From: DATCLS01 sp036563805
GTDB lineage: Bacteria; Actinomycetota; Acidimicrobiia; Acidimicrobiales; VFJN01
Reading direction: 5' to 3'
Length of the DNA stretch: 64,000 nucleotides
NCBI GenBank assembly: GCA_036563805.1
Contig: DATCLS010000049.1
Span: forward strand, 1 to 64,000
A program made the position numbers and the translations under genes. Each line of letters opens with the position of its first letter. Position 1 is the stretch's first letter. The notes below the pieces were generated by a model. It was given only the letters and a program-made list of their open reading frames with translations. It was not told the origin of the DNA and ran no database searches. Positions 50,547-61,824 of this stretch are shown here, one piece after another.

Positions 50547-50774
50547 GCGGCGCGCCCCGGGGCGGGGCTCCCACTCGTCCCGGTCCTGCCAGAAGTCGTC
50601 CCATTCGTCCGGGCCGTCCGAGCGGCGACCCGCGCTGCCTGTCCCCCAGCGCTTCACGGCCTTCCCCTTTGCGCCTCGCTACGTCCTCTTCGCGTCTCGC
50701 TCTGCCGTCTCTCTGGCGCCTCGGCTTCGTCGGGCCCGGCCTCCCCCGGCATCCCGGATCGGCCGGCCCGGGGC

Positions 50775-51677
50775 TCACACCTTCAGGAACCGGCTCAACG
50801 CCCAGCCCGAGCCGGCCGCGCCGATCACGACGCCCAGGACCACCACGATGATCATCGTGGCCGTCAGCTCGCCCTGAGAGGCCACGAACCCCTGCAGGAT
50901 CAGCCGGTACTCGGGGCGGGTGGCGACCCGCTCCATGAACCCGTCGAGGAACCACAGGCTGACCAGGGCGAACATCGACCCGACCAGCCCTTGGACCACC
51001 CCCTCGAGCATGAAGGGGATGCGGATGAACCAGTTCGTGGCGCCCACGAGCTTCATGACCTCGATCTCGCGGCGCCGGGCGAACATCGCCATGCGGATGG
51101 CGTTGAGGATCAGCATGAGCGCGGCGATCAGCAGGCCGACCGCCACGATGAGGATGGCCCGGTTGGCGAACTGGGCCACGTCGGTCACCGTCTGGACCGC
51201 GTCGAGCGACGAGGTCGCGGACTGCACGCCGGGCGCCGACGCGTACTGACGCCTGAGGCTCTCGATGGCCTCGGTGTCCTTGTTCGTCGGCACGATGCGG
51301 AACGAGGCCGGGACGAGCGTCTCGTCGTCGCGGATCTTCTGCAGCATGGCCTCGTTGCGCTCGAAGAGCCGCAGCGCCTCCTGCCGGCTCTCCTCGAGGT
51401 CGACGTAGCGGACCTCGTCGATCTCGGGGTTCTCCTCGAGCTGCTGCTGGAGGGTCTCGCGTTGCTCGTCGGTGATATCTCGCTTGAGGAAGATGATGAG
51501 CTCGATGCCCTGCTCCCACCGGCCGGACACGTTCTCGACGCCCTGCTGGAGCAGGAGCGCCGAGCCGAACAGGGCGAGCGACACGCCGACGGTCACCACC
51601 GCAGCCAGCGAGAGCGTGATGTTGCGGCGGAGGTTGGATCCGGTCTCGCGGACGACGTAGTCGAGCTTCAGGGCCAT
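50775..51677 (-). CDS. ftsX: Cell division ABC transporter permease FtsX
   Basis: A 300-residue membrane protein. The order is one N-terminal helix (ITLSLAAVVTVGVSLALFGSALLL), a 130-residue outside domain (IELIIFLKRDITDEQRETLQQQLEENPEIDEVRYV...), and three C-terminal helices with the conserved RREIEVMKLVGATNWFIRIPFMLEG. With FtsE it forms the complex that activates cell wall hydrolases during division. It starts 30 bp after the ftsE stop. The usual downstream smpB is missing here; the 228 bp up to the small plus-strand gene hold no recognised gene. Confidence 0.96.
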   Translation of the reverse strand: MALKLDYVVRETGSNLRRNITLSLAAVVTVGVSLALFGSALLLQQGVENVSGRWEQGIELIIFLKRDITDEQRETLQQQLEENPEIDEVRYVDLEESRQEALRLFERNEAMLQKIRDDETLVPASFRIVPTNKDTEAIESLRRQYASAPGVQSATSSLDAVQTVTDVAQFANRAILIVAVGLLIAALMLILNAIRMAMFARRREIEVMKLVGATNWFIRIPFMLEGVVQGLVGSMFALVSLWFLDGFMERVATRPEYRLILQGFVASQGELTATMIIVVVLGVVIGAAGSGWALSRFLKV

Positions 51678-51707
51678 GCGGGGGGATTCCTCAGGGGCGG
51701 GCGGGCA

Positions 51708-52385
51708 TCACTGGTAGACGCCGCGGGCCTGGTCTCGGATGATCTCGCCGGAGTCGAGCTCGATCACTCGGCGCTGCATCGTGTCGACGATCGAGCGGTC
51801 GTGCGTGGCCATGACCACGGTGGTGCCGGTGCGGTTGATGCGGTCGAGCAGCCGCATGATGCCCACGGACGTGGCCGGGTCGAGGTTGCCGGTGGGCTCG
51901 TCGGCCAGCAGGATCAGCGGCCGGTTGACGAACGCCCGGGCGATCGACACCCGCTGCTGCTCGCCGCCCGACAGCTCGTCGGGGAAGTTGTCGAACTTCG
52001 ACTCGAGCCCGACCAGCTCGAGGATGGCCGGCACCTGGGCCTTGACCACGTGGCGGGGCCGGCCGATGACCTCGAGGGCGAACGCCACGTTCTCGTAGAC
52101 GGTCTTGTTCGGCAGGAGCTTGTAGTCCTGGAAGATGCAGCCGATGTTGCGGCGCAGGTAGGGCACCCGCCACGACGACAGCCGGGCGATGTCCTTGCCC
52201 GCCACGAAGATGCGGCCGCTGTCGGCCGTCTCCTCGCGGTTGATCAGGCGGAGCATCGTCGACTTGCCCGATCCCGAGGGGCCGACCAGGAAGACGAACT
52301 CGCCTTTCTCGATGGTCGCCGAGGCGCCGCGCAGTGCGACGGCTTCGCCCTTGTAGACCTTGGTGACGGATTCGAAGGTGATCAT
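51708..52385 (-). CDS. ftsE: Cell division ATP-binding protein FtsE
   Basis: A 225-residue ABC ATPase with Walker A GPSGSGKST, Q-loop in IFQDYKLLPNKTVYENVAFALEV, signature LSGGEQQRV, Walker B LILLADEPTGNLD and H-loop ATHD. It powers FtsX on the cytoplasmic side. The 145-bp gap to prfB probably contains its own promoter. ATG 52385 is the natural start. Confidence 0.97.
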   Translation of the reverse strand: MITFESVTKVYKGEAVALRGASATIEKGEFVFLVGPSGSGKSTMLRLINREETADSGRIFVAGKDIARLSSWRVPYLRRNIGCIFQDYKLLPNKTVYENVAFALEVIGRPRHVVKAQVPAILELVGLESKFDNFPDELSGGEQQRVSIARAFVNRPLILLADEPTGNLDPATSVGIMRLLDRINRTGTTVVMATHDRSIVDTMQRRVIELDSGEIIRDQARGVYQ

Positions 52386-52530
52386 CTTCCTCGACGCTGT
52401 TGCCGGCCGACGACCACGCGACGACCGCCCCAGAACTTTGCGATCAGGTTACAGAAGCCGTCGGCTCAGGTGTAGTCAGGCCGGGTGTGACCGCAGCGGC
52501 TGCGCACCGTAGTCCGCCCCGCGGGCGTGG

Positions 52531-53643
52531 TCAGGTCTTGGCCGCGGCCTCGCTCCGCCGCCACTGGAGGTAGGCCTCCATGAACGGATCGAGGTCGCCG
52601 TCGAGCACCGCTTCGACGTTGCCGGTCTCGTACTCCGAGCGCAGGTCCTTGACCATCTGGTACGGCTGGAGCACGTAGCTGCGGATCTGGCTGCCGAACC
52701 CCACCCGCTGCTGCTCGCCCCGGATCTCCGCCAGCTCGGCCTCCCGCTTCTGGCGCTCGAGGTCGGCCAGCTTGGCCTTGAGCATGGCCATGGCCCGGTC
52801 GCGGTTCTGGAACTGGCTACGCTCGACCTGGCAGGCGACGACCACACCGGTGGGGATGTGGGTGAGCCGCACGGCCGACGACGTCTTGTTGACGTGCTGG
52901 CCGCCGGCCCCGGACGCCCGGAAGACGTCCATCTTGATGTCCTTCTCGTCGATCTCGATCGAGTTGTCGTCCTCGAGCATCGGGACGACCTGCAGGGCGG
53001 CGAAGGCGGTCTGGCGCTTGCCCTGGGCGTTGAACGGGCTGATGCGGACCAGCCGGTGGACGCCCCGCTCGGCCTGCAGGTAGCCGTAGGCGTAGCGGCC
53101 CTTGACCACCAGCTCGGCCGACGAGATGCCGGCCTCGGAGCCCGGCGTCGTCTCGTCGACCTCGACCTCGAAGCCCCGGCGCTCGGCCCAGCGCAGGTAC
53201 ATGCGCAGCAGCATCTCGGTCCAGTCCTGGGCGTCGACGCCGCCCTCGCCGGCCTGGAGGCTGACCAGGGCGTCGCTCTCGTCGTGCTCGCCCGTGAACA
53301 TCGAGCGCAGCTCGACCTGCCGCAGGTCGGCGTCGATGGCCGCGAGGGCGGCGGCGGCCTCCTCGACCGAGTCCTCGTCGCCCTCCTCGCGGCCGAGCTC
53401 GTGCAGCGTCTCGGCGTCGTCGAGGCGGCGGGCGATGTCCTCGTAGCGCTCGATGTCGTCGTTGACCGCGGCCAGCTCGGCGGTCACCCGGCGGGCCTTG
53501 TCGGGGTCGTCCCACAGGTCGGGGCGCGACGCCTCGGTCTCGAGCTGCGGCCGCTTGGCCCGTAGCTCGTCGACGCGCAGGTACCCGGCGGCCTCCTCGA
53601 GCCGGGCCCGCAACGCTTTGAGCTCTTCCGAAAGGTCCTTCAC
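52531..53643 (-). CDS. prfB: Peptide chain release factor 2
   Basis: A 370-residue RF2 that ends translation at UGA and UAA. It carries the recognition tripeptide in RISPFNAQGKRQTAF and the catalytic GAGGQHVNKTSSAVRLTH. The reading frame is continuous from the GTG at 53643, so the programmed frameshift that controls RF2 in many bacteria is absent. The start is 4 bp after the secA stop. Confidence 0.97.
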   Translation of the reverse strand: MKDLSEELKALRARLEEAAGYLRVDELRAKRPQLETEASRPDLWDDPDKARRVTAELAAVNDDIERYEDIARRLDDAETLHELGREEGDEDSVEEAAAALAAIDADLRQVELRSMFTGEHDESDALVSLQAGEGGVDAQDWTEMLLRMYLRWAERRGFEVEVDETTPGSEAGISSAELVVKGRYAYGYLQAERGVHRLVRISPFNAQGKRQTAFAALQVVPMLEDDNSIEIDEKDIKMDVFRASGAGGQHVNKTSSAVRLTHIPTGVVVACQVERSQFQNRDRAMAMLKAKLADLERQKREAELAEIRGEQQRVGFGSQIRSYVLQPYQMVKDLRSEYETGNVEAVLDGDLDPFMEAYLQWRRSEAAAKT

Positions 53644-53647
53644 CGCG

Positions 53648-56461
<2,814 letters not shown>

Positions 56462-56664
56462 GCGGCATCCGAGTGTACCGGTGAGCCCTTCCCGGCGTTA
56501 CCCGGGCCCCCGGGGCCGCGACGGCGGTCGCGGGGCCGCGCCGAGCGGCTTCGCACGGCGCCGACCTGCGGGTGGGGCGGAGAAGGGGGCGAGGATGCGG
56601 CGAAGATGTCGACACGATGGTGCCGGCTGGCGACGCAGATCGTCCGGCCGCAGCAGGAGGCAGC

Positions 56665-57405
56665 ATGAGCAGGAACTGGGGCCCGCCCCGGAAGGCCGAC
56701 CACCAGACCGGCGCCGTCCCGGCCTTCGCCGACGCGGTGGCCGCGGGGCTCGCGCAGGTGACCACCACGCCCCGCGGCGGGGTCACGACCCACGCCGTCG
56801 GGGGCGAGGCGTTCCTCGTGGTCGACGAGCGGGACCGGACGGTGGTGGTCGACGGGCAGACGATCGTGTTGCGCACCATCGGCCGCGACGACCTGCGTGA
56901 CGTGATCGAGGCGGCGTGGGCCGCCCGGGCGCCGGAGAGGGCCGTCGCCGCCCACCGGCGGGCGCGAGCCCGGTGGGAGGCGCGGCCGCCGATCACCTTC
57001 GACGACGTCCGCGGCCTGATCCGCCGCCTGCCGGGCGCGGTCGAGGGGCCGATCTGGGGCAAGGACCTCGGCTTTCTCATCGGCACCGACAAGAAGACCC
57101 GCTTCGCCCGCTTCGGGCCGCCCGAATCCGGCCCGCCCGGCAACCTGCTGCCGCCCGACGACGAGGGCACGCTCGTGGTCCTCCGCTGCGAGCAGCGGCC
57201 CGAGCTGCTCGCCGCCCGGCCCGACCGGTGGTTCACCACGCCCCACTACGGCGACCCGACCGAGCCGGGGGCGGTGATCACCCGCCTGTCCGAGCACCGC
57301 GGGCCTGACGACCTCGCCGAGATCGCCGAGGTGCTCGAGGACGCCTGGCGGGAGGTCGCGTCCCCCGAGCTCGTGGCCCAGCTCGACCGCGGCGGCGAGC
57401 GATAG
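56665..57405 (+). CDS. MmcQ/YjbR-family protein with N-terminal extension
   Basis: A 246-residue protein. The C-terminal ~135 residues fit MmcQ/YjbR proteins, small DNA-binding-like folds of unknown function (FDDVRGLIRRLPGAVEGPIWGKDLGFLIG, GTLVVLRCEQRPELLAARPDRWFTTPHYGDP, WREVASPELVAQL). The first 110 residues form a separate alpha/beta segment I cannot place. ATG 56665 follows CAGGAGGCAGC. It sits on the opposite strand between hpf and secA, where relatives usually have no gene. Confidence 0.82.
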   Translation: MSRNWGPPRKADHQTGAVPAFADAVAAGLAQVTTTPRGGVTTHAVGGEAFLVVDERDRTVVVDGQTIVLRTIGRDDLRDVIEAAWAARAPERAVAAHRRARARWEARPPITFDDVRGLIRRLPGAVEGPIWGKDLGFLIGTDKKTRFARFGPPESGPPGNLLPPDDEGTLVVLRCEQRPELLAARPDRWFTTPHYGDPTEPGAVITRLSEHRGPDDLAEIAEVLEDAWREVASPELVAQLDRGGER

Positions 57406-57447
57406 GCAGGCGGCGTCGGCGGGTGAGCCGCGCCGACCGCCGGCCCT

Positions 57448-57514
57448 CGGGGTCGTGTGGATCGGCGACCCCGGGGAGCCGGCGCCGACCGGCGGCCCTG
57501 GGGACCCCGCCGGT
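57448..57514. terminator. Pair of hairpins between convergent genes
   Basis: CGGGGTCG/CGACCCCG (57448-57473) and ACCGGCGG/CCGCCGGT (57488-57514) each form a perfect 8-bp stem in the 141-bp gap between the convergent MmcQ-like and hpf stops. A bidirectional terminator is likely. Confidence 0.5.
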
Positions 57515-57546
57515 GGGAGGCCCTCAGGGCCGCGTCAGCGGACGGC

Positions 57547-57864
57547 TCAGAGGGCCGTCGTGTAGCGGCGGAGCGTCTTGGTCTTCGCCTTGTGCAGCTG
57601 CTGCTCTAGCTTCTCGACCGCGCGATCGACGGCGACGAAGCCGTCGGGGGCGCTGGCCTTGCACCGCATGTGGTGGCCGCTCCCGCCGAGGCTGACCTCG
57701 CACACCTCCCGGTCGGCGATGCGCGGGTTGCGCTCCTCGGTGAAGCGCACGTCGGCCCGGTCCAGTCCCGAGGCCCTCCGTGCGAGGCGTCCGATCTTCT
57801 CCTCCGTGGCAGCTCGCAGGGCGGGCGAAACCCGGGTGTTCCGTGCGCTGACCGTGATCCTCAC
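57547..57864 (-). CDS. hpf: Ribosome hibernation/modulation factor, short form
   Basis: A 105-residue HPF/RaiA-domain protein (MRITVSARNTRVSPALRAATEEKIGRLAR, VCEVSLGGSGHHMRCKASAPDGFVAVDRAVEKLEQQLHKAKTK). It binds the 30S decoding region in slow growth. The C-terminal dimerisation domain of the long form found in most actinobacteria is missing. GTG 57864 has GGGAGG upstream. Confidence 0.88.
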   Translation of the reverse strand: MRITVSARNTRVSPALRAATEEKIGRLARRASGLDRADVRFTEERNPRIADREVCEVSLGGSGHHMRCKASAPDGFVAVDRAVEKLEQQLHKAKTKTLRRYTTAL

Positions 57865-58039
57865 AGGGGACCTCCCATGGGGGTCGGTGCCTCTTTTCCG
57901 CCGAGGGTAGCCCCGCGCTCCGCGCTATGGGAGGGTGAATGCGCGCGCTCCGAAGTGTTCCCGTTACAACCAGCCACCGAGCGGACGCAAATCGGGGTCG
58001 GCGGGGCCGGCCCCCGACCGCGGCCGACGGCCGCCCCGG

Positions 58040-58336
58040 TCAGCGGAGGCGGTCGCAGACGGCGCGGCGCACGATCATGTCGGCCACCTCGTCGGCGCTC
58101 GGGTGGTCGCCGGCGTCGAGGCGGCGGCGGGCGTCGACCACCCGCTCGCGCCGCAGCCGGGGTTGCGCCTCGACCGAGCGCACCGCCCGCTCGAGCGTCG
58201 TCGGCCCCAGGCCGATCGCCCGGCCCGGGCGGACCCGGGTCGCCCCCCGCCGGCGGCGCCGGGACGCCGCTCGCCGACGGCCGGCGCGCAGGGCGGCGAA
58301 CGCCCGAGCGGCCTGCGTGGAGGCGACTTGCATCAT
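58040..58336 (-). CDS. Small FlgM-like protein
   Basis: A 98-residue basic protein. The C-terminal third (RRERVVDARRRLDAGDHPSADEVADMIVRRAVCDRLR) recalls the sigma-binding helices of the anti-sigma factor FlgM, while the first half is Arg-rich and probably disordered. No flagellar genes are in view, so a role in motility is uncertain. ATG 58336 overlaps the ComF-like gene stop by 4 bp, so they are coupled. Confidence 0.65.
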   Translation of the reverse strand: MMQVASTQAARAFAALRAGRRRAASRRRRRGATRVRPGRAIGLGPTTLERAVRSVEAQPRLRRERVVDARRRLDAGDHPSADEVADMIVRRAVCDRLR

Positions 58337-58989
58337 TGCCCGTATTCGGTCGAACTGCCCGCGAACTTGAGCGTTTTGTTGTCGCCTTGTGACGGATGTG
58401 ACAGATGACGGGGCGTTCGGGCCACGGTCACGGCCCCGACCCAGGGGGCGCCAGCGCGCCGCAGGGCCTCGGCGGCGGCCCGCAGGGTGGCGCCGGTCGT
58501 CGTCACGTCATCGACCACCACGACGGGCGTGCGGACGGGCCGTGCGACGGCGAACGCCGGCCCGGCGTGCCGCTCGGCCCGCGACGCCCCGGTCTGGGCC
58601 CCGCCGCCCCCGCCGGTGCGGACCAGCAGCCGCCGGCACGGCAGGCCCCAGCGGCGGGCGAGGGCCCGGGCCAGCAGCTCGGCCTGGTCGAAGCCCCGAC
58701 GGTGCCGGCGCCGGGCCGTCGTTGGCGCCCACGCCACCACCGCGCCGGACGGCGGGGCGAGCAGGGGGGCCAGCCGCCCGGCCAGCCACGTCAGGGCCGC
58801 CCGGTGGTTGCGGTACTTGAGGCCGGTGACCAGCCGGCGGGACGCCCCGGCGTAGACGAGCAGCGACCGGCAGGCGTCGAGGCCCGGCGGCGGGTCCGCG
58901 GCCGGGGCCCGCCGCAGCCGGGTCACGCACCGCCGGCACGGCGCCTCGCCGACCTTCCCGCACACCGGACACCTGCTCGGCAACAGCAC
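58333..58989 (-). CDS. ComF-family phosphoribosyltransferase-like protein
   Basis: A 218-residue ComF-type protein. The N-terminal zinc ribbon has CPVCGKVG and CRRC. The PRTase-like part has GLKYRNHRAALTWLAG, APTTARRRHRRGFDQAELLARALA and the PRPP loop PVVVVDDVTTTGATL. Relatives act in DNA uptake. Its place upstream of hpf and secA is conserved in many Gram-positive bacteria. Confidence 0.9.
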   Translation of the reverse strand: MLLPSRCPVCGKVGEAPCRRCVTRLRRAPAADPPPGLDACRSLLVYAGASRRLVTGLKYRNHRAALTWLAGRLAPLLAPPSGAVVAWAPTTARRRHRRGFDQAELLARALARRWGLPCRRLLVRTGGGGGAQTGASRAERHAGPAFAVARPVRTPVVVVDDVTTTGATLRAAAEALRRAGAPWVGAVTVARTPRHLSHPSQGDNKTLKFAGSSTEYGQ

Positions 58990-59193
58990 ACCCGTCCCTA
59001 CGCCGCCGCCGTGACACCCCTGGCACGCCTCGCCGGGCCTTCCCGGCGGGCCTTCCCCGCGCCCGGGACGGGGCCGGTCAGGTCCCCTGCGGCGGCGGGC
59101 TCGCGGGCGGCCAAGCGCGGGAGCGGGGCGACGGCCCGCCCGGCGGCGCGTTGGACGCCGTCGAGGACGGTGCGGGTGGCGGCGTGGGCCAGC

Positions 59194-59529
59194 CTACGAC
59201 GCCGCGCCGGGCGCCTCCGCCCCGGCGGGCTCGGCCGTCAGGCGGGCGATGGCGTCGAGCGCCGCCATGTGCCGCCGGAAGGCCGCGGCGCCCTCCGGCG
59301 TCGCCCGGTACCAGGTCGAGCCGCCCCGGCCCCGGCCGGTCTTGGTGGCCGTGACGTAGCCGGCCTTCTCGAGCGCCGCCATCTGCTTGGACAGGTCGGA
59401 GTCGCTGACGCCGAGGTGGCCGCGCAGGAACCCGAAGTCGGCCGCCTTCGAGTTGACCAGGATGGCCATCGCCGCCAGCCGCTTCGGCGCGTGGATGACC
59501 GGGTCGAGGGCGTCGAGGCCGGCGCTCAC
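59194..59529 (-). CDS. Winged-helix transcriptional regulator (HTH_34/MarR-like)
   Basis: A 111-residue repressor-type protein: LDPVIHAPKRLAAMAILVNSKAADFGFLRGHLGVSDSDLSKQMAALEKAGYVTATKTGRGRGGSTWYRATPEG is a complete winged helix. GTG 59529 overlaps the membrane-protein stop by 4 bp. The most likely DNA target is the pair of palindromes at 59983-60028 that cover the promoter of this two-gene unit, i.e. autorepression. Confidence 0.88.
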   Translation of the reverse strand: MSAGLDALDPVIHAPKRLAAMAILVNSKAADFGFLRGHLGVSDSDLSKQMAALEKAGYVTATKTGRGRGGSTWYRATPEGAAAFRRHMAALDAIARLTAEPAGAEAPGAAS

Positions 59530-59990
59530 CCGACCCGCGCCCTCGTCGCGGCGGCCGCCGCCGCGTAGGCCCGCTCGTAGACGGCGAAGCCGGCCGTGAC
59601 GCCGACCAGGGCCACGATCGCGGCGGCCCCGTACCCGGCCGTCACGAACACGATGGCGACCCCGACGAGCAGGGTCAGGTAGCCGCCGCCGAAGGCCACG
59701 ACCGCCGGCCGGAACTCGGCGGGGATGGCCCCGCCGACCCTGGGCATGGCGCCCCTGTAGCGGGTGTACCAAGTCGTGAACCCGGCGGCGACGGCCATCA
59801 GCGCGGCCAGGGCGACGAGCAGCAGGGCCGGCGCGTCGCGCAGGCCGCCGATCGCCAGCGGGAAGGCGGCGTGCCAGGCGCCGGCGCCCGGGCAGTACCA
59901 CCAGGGCGTCGGCGGGTAGTCGTACCAGACCGCGGCCGTCGCCCGCTCCGCCTGGGCCAGGGCCTGCTGAGGCGTCGCATCACTTTCCAT
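59526..59990 (-). CDS. Small membrane protein co-encoded with the winged-helix regulator
   Basis: A 154-residue protein with four hydrophobic segments (ALLLVALAALMAVAAGFTTWY, VVAFGGGYLTLLVGVAIVFV, YGAAAIVALVGVTAGFAVY, and a weaker first one after WWYCPGAG). The N-terminal part MESDATPQQALAQAERA is soluble. Proteins of this type often pair with HTH_34 regulators in actinobacteria and other bacteria; the function is unknown. The ATG at 59990 lies inside an operator copy, and TAAGGT 7 nt upstream looks like a -10, so the message is probably leaderless. Confidence 0.85.
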   Translation of the reverse strand: MESDATPQQALAQAERATAAVWYDYPPTPWWYCPGAGAWHAAFPLAIGGLRDAPALLLVALAALMAVAAGFTTWYTRYRGAMPRVGGAIPAEFRPAVVAFGGGYLTLLVGVAIVFVTAGYGAAAIVALVGVTAGFAVYERAYAAAAAATRARVG

Positions 59991-59999
59991 TCTGGAAAC
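59983..59999 (-). promoter_or_regulatory. Operator copy 1 over the start codon
   Basis: CTTTCCATTCTGGAAAC is a near-perfect palindrome that includes the start codon. It shares 14 of 17 bases with copy 2. Confidence 0.75.
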
Positions 60000-60011
60000 C
60001 TTAGCCGAACG

Positions 60012-60028
60012 CTTTCCATGATGGAAAG
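60012..60028 (-). promoter_or_regulatory. Operator copy 2 over the -35 region
   Basis: CTTTCCATGATGGAAAG is a perfect 8-1-8 palindrome, 29 bp centre to centre from copy 1. It overlaps the expected -35 site for the TAAGGT -10 (59998-60003). Confidence 0.8.
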
Positions 60029-60150
60029 TACCCGGGACGCGGGCGGGGCCCGGGGTCGGCGACCCCGGGCCCCGTGCGAACGTGCCCGGCGCGAGCCCTG
60101 ACGGCCGGGGCGGGGGCGGACGGACCCGCCCGCGCCGCCGGTTCGGGCGA

Positions 60151-61596
<1,446 letters not shown>

Positions 61597-61648
61597 GCGC
61601 TTCTCCCTGATGACGTCGATGGACCGACCGGCGGCGCGCGCGTGGCCA

Positions 61649-61699
61649 CCGGTTCGTTCGTCACCGGGCTGGGTGCCGCTGCACCACCCATGTCAGCCC
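61649..61699 (-). other. Two stem-loops in the ahcY leader
   Basis: On the minus strand a 10-bp interrupted stem (GGGCT and CACCC-type arms, 61666-61699) is followed by CCGGT/ACCGG (61649-61667; arms overlap by two bases, so they compete). I could not match this to the SAH or SAM-IV riboswitch cores I remember, so I call it only a possible structured leader. Confidence 0.35.
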
Positions 61700-61824
61700 G
61701 AAGGGTGGCCATGCTAATGCAGGCCCGCCGGGGCCCGACAGCTGCGGGGTGCCCGGCCGGCCGCCAGACCCACGGCCCGAGCCCGTCGCCGCGCCACCCC
61801 CGGCCGGCCGCCCGGGCGCCGGCG

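Noticed and set aside
53560..53643. Programmed frameshift at the start of prfB
   Set aside because: The reading frame is uninterrupted from GTG 53643 and no in-frame UGA occurs near codon 26.
59530..59901. Upstream extension of the winged-helix frame
   Set aside because: It runs in a shifted frame through the membrane-protein gene; Arg/Gly-rich composition is typical of an out-of-frame reading.
61597..61740. SAH or SAM-IV riboswitch upstream of ahcY
   Set aside because: The conserved core segments I remember for these classes are not present; only generic stems remain.
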